Positions 13,032-20,596 of a DNA stretch of 20,596 nt are shown here, piece by piece. A model generated the notes under the pieces. The model made no database searches, was not told the DNA's origin, and was given only the letters and a program-made list of their open reading frames with translations. The DNA lies in NCBI GenBank assembly GCA_002495645.1, contig DAGF01000072.1, forward strand, positions 1 to 20,596. The letters run 5' to 3'. Position 1 is the stretch's first letter. Every line of letters starts with the position of its first letter. The position numbers and the translations under genes are program-made. Origin of the DNA: Euryarchaeota archaeon UBA549. GTDB lineage: Archaea; Thermoplasmatota; Poseidoniia; Poseidoniales; Poseidoniaceae.

Positions 13032-14153
13032 TCAAATGCCCCAGTACCGGTCCGCTTGAGCCTGGCGGGTTTGGAGCGTTCGCACGATGGTTGTGACCAT
13101 CCAGAGAACGGCCACCCAAATCAGGGGCGTCGTCAAATCATCGAGAATCATTTGGACGCTGAATTCGTAAGATGTTCCGCTGAGCACACGAATGGCGATG
13201 TCCAACGCGGCGTTCAGGAAGGAGTAGACCACCATGCCGAACACGCTCAGTACAATCAGGCTGCCAGAAAAGGAACCGCGCTTGAGACGTAGCAGCATGA
13301 AACCCGCAGTTGATGTCAAGAAGGCAATCACGGTCCACGCAAGCGAGGAATGAATCACGCTCAGCCACAGCACCGATTGTGAATTGGCCGTGGCTTCCGT
13401 CAGGCCGAACGCTCGCCAACCTTCCGCTACGGCAAAGATGGCGCTGAACAGCGTCGCCGTCCACAAAAGCGAGGAAAACATCGCTGCGTCGGCGTTTTCA
13501 CGCATTTCCTGAATGACACGGTTCACGGTCGACTCAAGGCCGGCGCCCTTACTGAAAATGTAGAGGCCAAGCACGAGGGGCAAAGCGCCGATGACCACGC
13601 CTCCAATTTCGTTTGGAAGCATGATGCCCAAGCCAAAAATGGCCAACACAGCGCCAAATGGAATCATGATTCGAGAGCGCCATTTGGGGTCTTCAAGGGC
13701 CTTGACGATGTAATAGTAGGTCCCCTCAATGCCTTTGGATTGACGAACGATGATCTTCTCAACGTGGTCGATACGAACTTGGGACGTGATGATGGGAAGG
13801 ACGCTTTCGTCCTCAGCACCGTCGGTGACCAAGATAGCCTGGTCGGGCTGGAAGGCCGAGACCACTTCATCAAGTTGGGCCGCAATGGCTCGGTCGGAAC
13901 GAACGCCGACCTTTTCGTCTCCCGTTAGGATGGCGATTTCGACCTCGTCTTCCTCCGACTTTCCATCGATGAGTTTGTCGTTTTGAGAAAGGGCCCCGAG
14001 AATGGCGTTTGTGTCGCTTTCCTCTGGGTCGGCGATACCGAGTTTCAAGGCAGCCGTGAGGACGTTTCGGCGCCCGACAACGGGTCCGCGGATGGAGGTT
14101 TTGAGACCAAGGTCGTTGTCTCGGTCAACCGTCAACACCAGTGTTCGTGTCAT
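13032..14153 (-). CDS. DUF373-family integral membrane protein
   Basis: A 373-residue protein of the archaeal DUF373 family, whose function is unknown. The soluble N-terminal half has the family pattern: LTVDRDNDLGLKT at 7-19, RGPVVGRRNVLTAALKLGIADPEESDTNAI at about 22-51, LTGDEKVGVRSD, and VTDGAEDESVLPII at 109-122. Acidic clusters such as DRDND and DGAEDE could bind a metal or nucleotide. Six transmembrane helices follow at about 163-180, 184-201, 225-246, 262-285, 295-315 and 340-358. The start is set by GGGGTG 6-8 nt upstream; an earlier in-frame Met 14 codons upstream is less likely. It lies 81 nt downstream of the acyltransferase gene on the same strand, so cotranscription and a membrane role are plausible. 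Confidence 0.88.
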   Translation of the reverse strand: MTRTLVLTVDRDNDLGLKTSIRGPVVGRRNVLTAALKLGIADPEESDTNAILGALSQNDKLIDGKSEEDEVEIAILTGDEKVGVRSDRAIAAQLDEVVSAFQPDQAILVTDGAEDESVLPIITSQVRIDHVEKIIVRQSKGIEGTYYYIVKALEDPKWRSRIMIPFGAVLAIFGLGIMLPNEIGGVVIGALPLVLGLYIFSKGAGLESTVNRVIQEMRENADAAMFSSLLWTATLFSAIFAVAEGWRAFGLTEATANSQSVLWLSVIHSSLAWTVIAFLTSTAGFMLLRLKRGSFSGSLIVLSVFGMVVYSFLNAALDIAIRVLSGTSYEFSVQMILDDLTTPLIWVAVLWMVTTIVRTLQTRQAQADRYWGI

Positions 14154-14234
14154 CCGTGCACCCCCCGTTTGGTGAACCCACCACCGTCCTTTCATTCAAA
14201 CCCTTGTGCGAAAATCCCCTCTCAATGTGGAGAT

Positions 14235-15836
14235 TCAAGCTTGTGGTGTTGGTGCTCGGCGACGAACAGCAGCGACATCATCGTGCCCCGACGGGGGGTC
14301 TTGCCAATCCTCGTCTCCAGGTAAGACCAAGCCCGCACCAAGGTTCACGAGTTCGTGAGCAAGGCGGCGCTGTTCCTCGACCAATCGGTCCCAATCCTTT
14401 GAGGCGTCTTTCCAAATTTTCCAGCGCTGAAGGTTTCTCGAGCCACGGACCAACCGTGCGTAGAGTTTGAGGTGGAGTTTAGCAGAGACAGGCCACCAGA
14501 CCATGAACACCAAAAACACGCCTAGGGCGGGTAATTTGGTGATGCCGAGGAGGAGCCAATGCTGGAGGAGGAGTTCGTTCACCGGGCTTGAAGCACTCAA
14601 CAGTGACCACGTGATAAACAAGGAGGCCATCATCCACCACACTGGGAAAAAGACCACGGCCGAGAACACCTTGGTGGTCCCGACCACCGAGGAGTCCAGC
14701 GAACGGCGCTTGAGGAACCAACTGAGGAGGCCGTTGACCTTGTAGGGGACGTAATTCCCCGCAATGGCGCTCCATGTCACCAAGCCAAACATCCACACCA
14801 GTGCCCACAACCACTGGACGAAGTACTTCGCGTGGCCCATCAGCGAGAGCCGTTCGGGCCGTGCATCGACGTCATAGGGCGTGATGCCACGCTGGTCCAA
14901 GGTTGCGAAGTGGTGCTGGCAGGCATCGGCAAGGGCTTGCGTTTCCTTGGGTTGCTCCTGGCCCATGAATTCCCAACCCGCTCGCAAGCGGCGAGCCGCG
15001 AGAACGGATTCGGCGTAGGTTGGTTTCACCAGCGCCTCGCCGGCTTGCCGTTGTTTTTCGGCGTAGACCAAACTCCGTCCTTTCCAAATCATTGTCCGTT
15101 CCTTCCAAGATATTTTGGAATGGTTTACTCGCTCAAGTTCAATCGCAATCTGGCTGGTGACCGCCTTGACCCATGCTCTGTCAAGCCGGTCTAGTTCCTC
15201 CTCATCGTCGACCCTTTCTGGAACATCGGGAAGGTCCATCGTGCGTTCAATCACGACGGCAGCGCGTTCACGAAACCGTTGAGATTCAGAGTAATGAAGC
15301 CCGATAGGAACCAACTTCGGAAGCGGTCGTCCGTTCTCCTTTGCGTCACGGATCGCTGCCAAGAGGATACGTGCTGCCCCCGAACGGACGGTGCGAACCC
15401 CAGCGTCAGCGTGCGTCACACCTTCGGGGAAAATCAGGACGCTGGCTCCGTTTGAGATGAGGGATGAAAGGGAGGAAAGTCGGTCGGCATTTCGTTGCCT
15501 TGAGGCGGAAAGGTCCTTTGAATCGGAAGGGCGTTCAATGGGCACCACGCTTGAAGCCCGTAACAATCGACCGAGAACCGGAATGCGAAACAGCGTGTGC
15601 TTGGCGACCGTGGTCAATTGACCGGGAAGGACCGACATCATCAGCATCGGGTCAATCAATCCGCTGGGATGCCACGTGATGTAGAGGATGCCCCCTTCCT
15701 TGGGGAGGTTTTCATCGTCAACGATGTTGATTTCTCGGAACCAAATGTTGGTTAAAAAACGGTAAAACCGACGGCACAGGCGGTAGGAGAGCGGAAGTTT
15801 TGGCGGAACCGCCACACCTTCATCGGCGCTCACCAT
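14235..15836 (-). CDS. PlsC/GPAT-type glycerolipid acyltransferase with C-terminal membrane domain
   Basis: A 533-residue protein. The N-terminal 250 residues match the PlsC/LPLAT superfamily: HPSGLIDP at 56-63 (the His...Asp catalytic block, spaced as in the Sct1/Gpt2-like branch rather than the plain HX4D), VVPIERPSDSKD for glycerol-phosphate binding, and FPEGVTH at 136-142 followed by KTGAARI-like RSGAARI. These enzymes move a fatty acyl chain to glycerol-3-phosphate or lysophosphatidate. A helical linker and then about three to four membrane helices (338-360, 388-412, 421-450) follow, with a basic C-terminal tail. Archaeal lipids normally have ether bonds, so an ester-forming acyltransferase is notable. 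A weak AAGGT precedes the ATG, and a TATA-like TCTAAATG lies about 26 nt upstream. Confidence 0.87.
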   Translation of the reverse strand: MVSADEGVAVPPKLPLSYRLCRRFYRFLTNIWFREINIVDDENLPKEGGILYITWHPSGLIDPMLMMSVLPGQLTTVAKHTLFRIPVLGRLLRASSVVPIERPSDSKDLSASRQRNADRLSSLSSLISNGASVLIFPEGVTHADAGVRTVRSGAARILLAAIRDAKENGRPLPKLVPIGLHYSESQRFRERAAVVIERTMDLPDVPERVDDEEELDRLDRAWVKAVTSQIAIELERVNHSKISWKERTMIWKGRSLVYAEKQRQAGEALVKPTYAESVLAARRLRAGWEFMGQEQPKETQALADACQHHFATLDQRGITPYDVDARPERLSLMGHAKYFVQWLWALVWMFGLVTWSAIAGNYVPYKVNGLLSWFLKRRSLDSSVVGTTKVFSAVVFFPVWWMMASLFITWSLLSASSPVNELLLQHWLLLGITKLPALGVFLVFMVWWPVSAKLHLKLYARLVRGSRNLQRWKIWKDASKDWDRLVEEQRRLAHELVNLGAGLVLPGDEDWQDPPSGHDDVAAVRRRAPTPQA

Positions 15837-15880
15837 GTCATGACCTTGGTGGCCTCGGCATTTAGAGAAAACGCCTGCAA

Positions 15881-17107
15881 TTAGGCCTCATCGGTGCGAG
15901 TTGTTTCATTTTCTTCGCTCTTGGGCGTTGAGGAAGGTGCATCGGAACGGTCGGTCAAACGCTTCCACCGTTGGGTCGCTCGAATGTACTTGAGCGGGTG
16001 GTCCATCCACGGTTGGTCACACGTTCGGTTATCACCTGGCAGCACCGGACAGTTGTGGTTCACCTTGAGCTTCCCGCAACCTGCGGGCGTGTATTCATGC
16101 TGGTAGACGTGTTGGACTTGATACGAGGTCGTCGCCTCGCTGAAATCGGGTGCCCCACGGAAGAAGTTCACGCAGGATTCCTCAGGCAGGGCCAGCGTGG
16201 CGGACATGGAGGCCAAAAACAAGCGGCCGAAGTGGTTCACGTTCACCCCACCAGCCAAATCGGCGATGATCTTCTGCATGCAAGGTGGCCAGTCGCTTTC
16301 CTCTGCCCCCACGAGAGCAATAGCTTCACTGGCCTTGTTGGCCATGAGATTTCGCACCATCCCCACCGGTTCTGCAAGTCGAACGGCGAGGTCGGTGGTA
16401 ACCTCTGCCATCTTCTCAAGCGCTTCTGCTTCAATGCCCGCCTTGATGCGCTCTCTGAGGAGACGGGCGAGTTTGGCCGAGGAGGCATATTGCCGCTCCC
16501 CGTGCAATTTGACCCAACCTTTCTCCACATCGACGTTGGGCAGACGCCAGCGACTGCCCGTGATTTTCGGGCAGATTTCAATGAAATCCGCAAGCCCGAC
16601 CCGCCATTCGGACGACGACGTCTGCCGAAGTTGTCGCATGCTCATGCCTGAGGCCGCCGAGGAAGATGCTGCGCGTCCGGTCGTTTCTTCCACTTCGGTC
16701 AGATATGTTCGGGCGACAGAAGGAAGGTTGGCAGCATCTTGAATCAAGAGTTGTTCGGCCCGAGCAGCCTCCGCTTGAGCCCATCTTGCGATGAGGCGCT
16801 CGTCTTCACTGGCGCACATGACCAGCCGAGCGTAGTAAAAGGAAAACGCCTCAATCAACCGCCCTTCTTCCGTGTGGATGTCGCCGCCGACCACCTGCAC
16901 GCCTTCCTTTGACTGCACGGAATCGATGAGGCGAATGCGCGCCCGCTGGCGCGCCTGTTCCATCCATGGGCCTTCCAACAATTCATTCAGGTCGATGCTG
17001 TGGCGAACCGCCATGTTTCGAATCCAGTCCGATGCTTGAGGGAGGAACGGATAACGCGCCAGCGTGACTTCGTCCGCAAGGGGCGGCGGAGTCCGTGGCA
17101 CGGGCAT
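15881..17107 (-). CDS. priL: DNA primase large subunit, iron-sulfur type
   Basis: A 408-residue regulatory subunit of the archaeal/eukaryotic replicative primase, which partners PriS to start RNA primers. The C-terminal domain carries the four [4Fe-4S] ligands: Cys276 in WPPCM, Cys312 in SCVNFF, Cys344 in PAGCG and Cys353 in NHNCPV. The diagnostic APDFSEATTSYQVQHVY lies between the second and third. The N-terminal half is the helical PriS-binding region (ARYPFLPQASDWIRNM). A poorly conserved Ser/Ala-rich stretch (146-166) probably links the domains. The ATG at 17107 is chosen because a TATA-like element lies about 25 nt upstream with no ribosome site, as in leaderless mRNAs. It is divergent from mptE. 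The small subunit is not in this window. Confidence 0.93.
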   Translation of the reverse strand: MPVPRTPPPLADEVTLARYPFLPQASDWIRNMAVRHSIDLNELLEGPWMEQARQRARIRLIDSVQSKEGVQVVGGDIHTEEGRLIEAFSFYYARLVMCASEDERLIARWAQAEAARAEQLLIQDAANLPSVARTYLTEVEETTGRAASSSAASGMSMRQLRQTSSSEWRVGLADFIEICPKITGSRWRLPNVDVEKGWVKLHGERQYASSAKLARLLRERIKAGIEAEALEKMAEVTTDLAVRLAEPVGMVRNLMANKASEAIALVGAEESDWPPCMQKIIADLAGGVNVNHFGRLFLASMSATLALPEESCVNFFRGAPDFSEATTSYQVQHVYQHEYTPAGCGKLKVNHNCPVLPGDNRTCDQPWMDHPLKYIRATQRWKRLTDRSDAPSSTPKSEENETTRTDEA

Positions 17108-17127
17108 GGTGGGAGGAGAAGGCCACG

Positions 17128-17136
17128 GATTATGAA
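17128..17136. promoter_or_regulatory. Shared bidirectional TATA-like element for priL and mptE
   Basis: The only AT-rich stretch in the 78-nt gap is ATTATGAAG. Read on the minus strand as CATAAT, it lies about 25 nt before the priL ATG, giving a leaderless transcript. Read on the plus strand, a start near 17159 would leave a leader of about 27 nt containing the mptE ribosome site. Both uses are inferred from spacing. Confidence 0.45.
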
Positions 17137-17185
17137 GTTCAACCTCGGGGTCGCTTTCTTGACCTTGGCCCGCACCGAGGGCATC

Positions 17186-17920
17186 ATGCGACCCATGCGC
17201 GACGCAGCCCTGGTCGCGATTCAGCACGAGGTGCGAACCCACTACGGTTGGACTTACGCCGACGATGTCAACAGCGCCGAAGGTTTGCGAAGGGCATGCA
17301 ATGAGCACCCCGAGGCCGAGGCCTTGGGCTGGTCGGCCGAAGGACGGAGGGCAACGCTGGAAGCCCTGGTTCAGCGGCTTGAGGAGGCACAAAACGTGGT
17401 GCTGGTTGGGGCGGCTGTTGTTGAGGAGGATTTGATCGGCAAATGGCCGGAAAAAACTGTCTTTCTTGCCGCTGACGGAGCGGTTGGGGCCTGCTTTGGC
17501 ACGGTGGACGTGTTATGTGTGGTGACCGACCTCGACGGTGGCGACCATCTTCACGAGGCGGTGAGACAGGGTATTCCCCTCATCGTTCACGCCCACGGGG
17601 ATAACGAAGAACGATGGCAAGCGTGCACAGCAGCCTGGGCAAAACAAGGCGGCGCGTCCCTCGTCTTGACGCACCAAACAGATGAGACCTATCCCGATAT
17701 GCACAACGTTGGTGGTTTTACCGACGGGGACCGGGCTGCTTGTCTTCTCGCTGCCCTAGGAGTGCCGCTCGAACATGTGCAATTTGTGGGCTATGCGGTG
17801 GACCATGTGGGCCCGTGGTCGGGCGCAACCGACCCAGTACGGAAATTGGACAAATTGAAGTGGATGGAGCGCATTCTTGACCTGCTCAACGCTGGATGGA
17901 AAACGCAGCGTCAATCTTGA
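17186..17920 (+). CDS. mptE: MptE-like 6-hydroxymethyl-7,8-dihydropterin pyrophosphokinase (DUF115)
   Basis: A 244-residue protein of the archaeal DUF115/MptE family, which uses ATP to diphosphorylate 6-hydroxymethyl-dihydropterin in folate or methanopterin synthesis. It replaces bacterial FolK, to which it is unrelated. Family motifs are visible: the Rossmann-like VVLVGAAVVEEDL at 71-83, AADGAVGAC, VTDLDGGDHLH with the metal-binding TDLDG at 114-118, VHAHGDN at 134-140, and GFTDGDRAACLLAALG at 177-192. The canonical glycine-rich GxGPSL near residue 75 is replaced by GAAVVE, as happens in this family's pterin kinases. The start at 17186 has GAGGG 4-5 nt upstream; an in-frame ATG at 17136 lies inside the promoter element and is less likely. 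It runs divergently from priL. Confidence 0.88.
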   Translation: MRPMRDAALVAIQHEVRTHYGWTYADDVNSAEGLRRACNEHPEAEALGWSAEGRRATLEALVQRLEEAQNVVLVGAAVVEEDLIGKWPEKTVFLAADGAVGACFGTVDVLCVVTDLDGGDHLHEAVRQGIPLIVHAHGDNEERWQACTAAWAKQGGASLVLTHQTDETYPDMHNVGGFTDGDRAACLLAALGVPLEHVQFVGYAVDHVGPWSGATDPVRKLDKLKWMERILDLLNAGWKTQRQS

Positions 17921-17940
17921 GGTTGATGCGTTGCGGCGAA

Positions 17941-17952
17941 CATAAGCATAAG
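17941..17952 (+). promoter_or_regulatory. TATA-like promoter element of the two-helix membrane protein
   Basis: CATAAGCATAAG is a repeated CATAAG hexamer, centred about 30 nt before the ATG at 17977. Transcription starting about 26 nt downstream would begin within a few bases of the ATG. A GGAG motif also lies 9 nt before the ATG, so a short-leader mRNA is equally possible. Confidence 0.4.
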
Positions 17953-17976
17953 AAGACCAATCAGGAGTTCCGACTC

Positions 17977-18600
17977 ATGAACGACCGCCGCTCCATGCAA
18001 AACACCCTTCTTTGGGTGGTGGCGGTGGTGCTCATCAATGCACTCTGGCTGAATGTGGCCAACCAGTCTGCTCCAAACGAAATCAACACGGTGAACCAGT
18101 TCCAAACCTATCGTGAGGTCGAGATTTCCGCCGTGTTCGGTTCCTCATCACCTATTCCTGCGGAATTGAACACGGAATTCGAAAGTTTGAGCGTTGACAA
18201 CGCCAACGTCAGTTTCTCCATCAAGAAGGACAACCAAAGCGAGGTGTTCTCCTGGACTGGTACACTGAACGATGAGACACCTGTTTGGTCGGGCGAATTA
18301 ACACCGGGCACGTACACGATTGAAACGGTGGTGGACCAGGGCGTTGATGTTGAACAGCGATTGAATCTCAAACCGTTTGCAGCCGTTCAAACGGCGGGGC
18401 ATGTGGTGCTCACGTTGCTGCTCGTCGTCCTCGCATGGGGCGAGCAGGGCGTGCGGGCCCTCATCGCTCGCAGGTCGCAACGAGAACCCGAAAAACAAGC
18501 ACCGGAGAAAACCCCATTCAAGACCAAGCAATTTGCCCCCGAAGAAGACCCAATAGCTTGGGATGAAAGCGATTCACCGTGGCGAGACCCTATTCGATGA
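17977..18600 (+). CDS. Hypothetical bitopic membrane protein with extracytoplasmic beta domain
   Basis: A 207-residue protein that I do not recognise. An N-terminal helix (about 11-29) acts as a signal anchor. Residues 30-137 lie outside and look beta-rich, with WTGTLNDETPVWSGELTPGTYTIETVV reading like an immunoglobulin-like or carboxypeptidase-regulatory-like strand set. A second helix (about 138-158) returns to the cytoplasm, followed by a basic then acidic polar tail ending in Asp/Glu/Trp residues. The ATG at 17977 is chosen from GGAG 9 nt upstream and the TATA-like box. It follows mptE by 56 nt and ends one base before the DP2 gene on the other strand. Its layout (outer domain, helix, charged tail) parallels the lipoprotein at 7961. 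Confidence 0.75.
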   Translation: MNDRRSMQNTLLWVVAVVLINALWLNVANQSAPNEINTVNQFQTYREVEISAVFGSSSPIPAELNTEFESLSVDNANVSFSIKKDNQSEVFSWTGTLNDETPVWSGELTPGTYTIETVVDQGVDVEQRLNLKPFAAVQTAGHVVLTLLLVVLAWGEQGVRALIARRSQREPEKQAPEKTPFKTKQFAPEEDPIAWDESDSPWRDPIR

Positions 18601-18601
18601 C

Positions 18602-20596
18602 TCACAAAAAGTCGGAAAGCGAGAGTTGCTTGGCACGGTCGTTATTGAACAGCGAATCGGCGCTGGAGGCCAACCAGTCTGCGTTTTGTCGGGTGTACAA
18701 ATCGACGCCATAATGGTCCATGACGAAGCGCATGACCTCGATGTACTTGCGGACCGCACCCTCTGAAACGGTCAGGGCAAGATTGCCGTTGCACAGCCCA
18801 CCTTCCGCCTTGGCAACGCCCATGCTTGAAAGTCCCCGTCCCGTTTCCTTTTTCGGTTGAATGCAAGTACCCGAAAGCGGCATGCGTCGGTAGGAATGGC
18901 CACACTTGAGGCAGCGAACTTTCTGGCGGCCGTAGGCGTTCAAGTTTCCACGCAAATCCGGAAGGAAGTGGGAACGAACCACGCTTGAGGCAACCTGCCG
19001 AACGTTGACGCCACGCAGACGATGGCCAAGCGCCAACTGCCCGTTCATCTTGTCGATCATCGTCTCGAGGGTTTTGTAGGCGGAGAGGGCTGGGCCTCGG
19101 TCGATGGCGAAACAATCGTGGGTGAACCCATAACCGCGAACAGCGGCCACGCTTCCAAGGCGGCGTTCAACGAAATCCATCCGGTTCTGAATGTCTTTTG
19201 GATGGGGTTGCTGCTGCGTGGCCTCGTAGAAATCCCGCTCGTAGAACCAAGCTGAGTCAACATTGAGCGCTTCCTTGTCGACCTCGGTCGGGTTGAGTCG
19301 CGTGGTCAACACCAACGGTGCGTCCATCTGTCCGCCTCGATTGGCCGGCAAAATATCACGGCTGAAGTTCAGCAAACCGTCCATCAAGAGCATGATGGCG
19401 TCTTCATCGCCGTCGCAATTTCGTCGCTTGGCCGCATGGAAAAGGGGATGCGCGTAGCCTCCGGAACAGTCTGCCCAACCAATAATTCGGGAGAGAACAC
19501 CACCGCTCGTGTGGGGGGCGAGCGCACAGATGAGGTGGCCGATGAGGTCGTCGGCTTTGTCGGCGTTATAATACGGCTCCATCTTGTAAAAGCGAACCAG
19601 CAATTCGTCAATGTACTTCGCCGTTCGAAGCAAGAAATCGGCCGCCCCCTTAGCGACGATGAAATCCTGAGGGAAAATTTCCAGCGTTTGCTCGTCGTCC
19701 TCCAATGGACGACCGCGATAATCATGCGTGTAGCCCAAACCGTGGAGTTTTTTCCACGGCACACCAATCTCACGGGGCCTGAAATGGGTGATGGGAACAT
19801 CGCTCATATCGTAGCGCACCGTACCGTCTCGGAAGACGGGGAGTGCGTGTCGGGCGCGAAGAATGCCTTTTTCGATGGCTTCTGGCGTTTGGTCTCGACT
19901 GTTGAGTTTCTTGGTGCACTTCACCTGCGCAGGAAGGCGGTCGATGCCCAAACGGATACGTGCGTCCTCAACCATCTCGTCCATGCGAACGGATTGGACT
20001 TCGCCTCGGCGGTAAGCGTTTGACTTCGTTTCTTTGGCTTGTGTTCGCCCACCGCAGGTCTCGCCTGCCTTACCCTCGCCGTGAGCGTCCAAGGCACGGT
20101 GATGGCACCGAAGATAGGGTGATTCTCGCTCGCAGACGGTGCACGTGCGGCGGCCCAACTGAACACGAATCGTGTGCTTGTCGATGGCGTGATTCAGCAG
20201 GCGCTGGTTGCCACCGTGCAACTCGATGGGGAACAAGGAGTGCGTCATCGGGTTCATGATACGAGGCGCCGCCTTCTCGGGTCGACCCATTCGACAGCCC
20301 ACGCGAACCGGCGCACTGTGCTCCCAGCGAAGGTCGGACAGTTGCCGCACGACGACCATGATACCCTCGATGGCGTGTTCGTCCTCCAGGCGTTGCGCCG
20401 CAAGGTAGGCAGCGGGGTCGCTTGGGCCTTCATCGGGGACCGAAGCCGCAGCGTCTCGTCCGACACGGTCGGTCTCAGCGATGCCAAGACCTCGTTGCCT
20501 CGCACCGGTTTCCGCTGCGATGCGAATCGTCGCTCGCTCTTTTTCGAGTTCGCCTTTGCGAGCCCGTTCTTCATCGAGCACCAACTTCGCTTTGCG
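18602..20596 (-). CDS. polC: DNA polymerase D large (catalytic) subunit DP2, C-terminal part
   Basis: The visible 664 residues are roughly the C-terminal half of DP2, the catalytic subunit of the archaeal replicative polymerase PolD; the frame is open to the window edge. Order in the fragment: a charged helix, RMGRPEK and HSLFPIE (about 103-125), a zinc site with CTVCERESPYLRC (about 152-164), and the catalytic AAKRRNCDGDED (about 388-399) with the Asp residues that bind Mg2+. RGGQMDAPLVLT follows. A second zinc site (CLKC, SGTC and GLC) is near the C-terminus. The last residues QLSLSDFL fit a PCNA-binding PIP box (QxxLxxFL). No intein interrupts the NCDGDED motif, a known intein site in other archaea. 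It converges on the preceding gene with a 1-nt gap. Confidence 0.96.
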   Translation of the reverse strand, partial: RKAKLVLDEERARKGELEKERATIRIAAETGARQRGLGIAETDRVGRDAAASVPDEGPSDPAAYLAAQRLEDEHAIEGIMVVVRQLSDLRWEHSAPVRVGCRMGRPEKAAPRIMNPMTHSLFPIELHGGNQRLLNHAIDKHTIRVQLGRRTCTVCERESPYLRCHHRALDAHGEGKAGETCGGRTQAKETKSNAYRRGEVQSVRMDEMVEDARIRLGIDRLPAQVKCTKKLNSRDQTPEAIEKGILRARHALPVFRDGTVRYDMSDVPITHFRPREIGVPWKKLHGLGYTHDYRGRPLEDDEQTLEIFPQDFIVAKGAADFLLRTAKYIDELLVRFYKMEPYYNADKADDLIGHLICALAPHTSGGVLSRIIGWADCSGGYAHPLFHAAKRRNCDGDEDAIMLLMDGLLNFSRDILPANRGGQMDAPLVLTTRLNPTEVDKEALNVDSAWFYERDFYEATQQQPHPKDIQNRMDFVERRLGSVAAVRGYGFTHDCFAIDRGPALSAYKTLETMIDKMNGQLALGHRLRGVNVRQVASSVVRSHFLPDLRGNLNAYGRQKVRCLKCGHSYRRMPLSGTCIQPKKETGRGLSSMGVAKAEGGLCNGNLALTVSEGAVRKYIEVMRFVMDHYGVDLYTRQNADWLASSADSLFNNDRAKQLSLSDFL

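Noticed and set aside
17108..17392. N-terminal extension of the priL frame
   Set aside because: It is antisense to mptE and lacks similarity to PriL; the TATA-like element marks the start at 17107.
1..20596. CRISPR arrays, insertion sequences, integrases, rRNA
   Set aside because: No spaced direct repeats, transposase motifs, terminal inverted repeats or rRNA-like sequence were seen in the window.

Overview
This window looks like chromosomal DNA from a planktonic euryarchaeon of the Marine Group II / Poseidoniales type (Thermoplasmatota). Archaeal markers are the PolD large subunit (DP2), an iron-sulfur primase large subunit (PriL), a MptE-like pterin pyrophosphokinase, a DUF373 membrane protein, and a tRNA-Ser with an encoded CCA. 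An aerobic A-type cytochrome oxidase, a bacterial-style phospholipid acyltransferase and a bifunctional RibD point to an aerobic lineage that has acquired bacterial genes. The lineage is an inference from gene content and no tree was built. The DNA is moderately GC-rich, almost fully coding, with no IS element, CRISPR array or integrase.

Layout: (1) 1-947: an Lrp/AsnC regulator converging on a small Toprim protein. (2) 1199-7772: a tight cox operon, subunit II, subunit I, subunit III, subunit IV, then an SCO copper chaperone. Four of the five proteins carry additions outside the family core: a CTCHGG-containing exported domain on subunit I, a coiled coil and two extra membrane helices on subunit III, an enlarged outer domain on subunit II, and a large insert that splits the SCO domain. 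(3) 7815-7900: tRNA-Ser(UGA). (4) 7961-10485: a membrane-spanning lipoprotein converging on a DAGK/LCB5-type lipid kinase. (5) 10654-12948: ribD, transcribed away from the lipid kinase across an AT-rich promoter region and converging on two unrecognised genes, one with a C-terminal zinc ribbon. (6) 13032-15836: a DUF373 membrane protein downstream of a large PlsC/GPAT-type acyltransferase. (7) 15881-18600: priL and mptE, divergent around a shared TATA-like element, then a two-helix membrane protein. (8) 18602-20596: the C-terminal half of the PolD catalytic subunit, cut by the window edge.

How the genes fit together: the cox cluster supplies a complete aa3-like terminal oxidase with its CuA-loading chaperone. 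The proton-channel and metal-ligand residues of an A1-type heme-copper oxidase are all present. The lipid kinase and acyltransferase suggest glycerolipid metabolism beyond pure archaeal ether lipids. priL and DP2 give a DNA replication neighbourhood. mptE and ribD serve pterin and flavin synthesis. Several genes have TATA-like boxes about 26 nt before a start codon with no Shine-Dalgarno site (leaderless pattern), while others have strong GGAGG sites. No intergenic stretch exceeds 300 bases.
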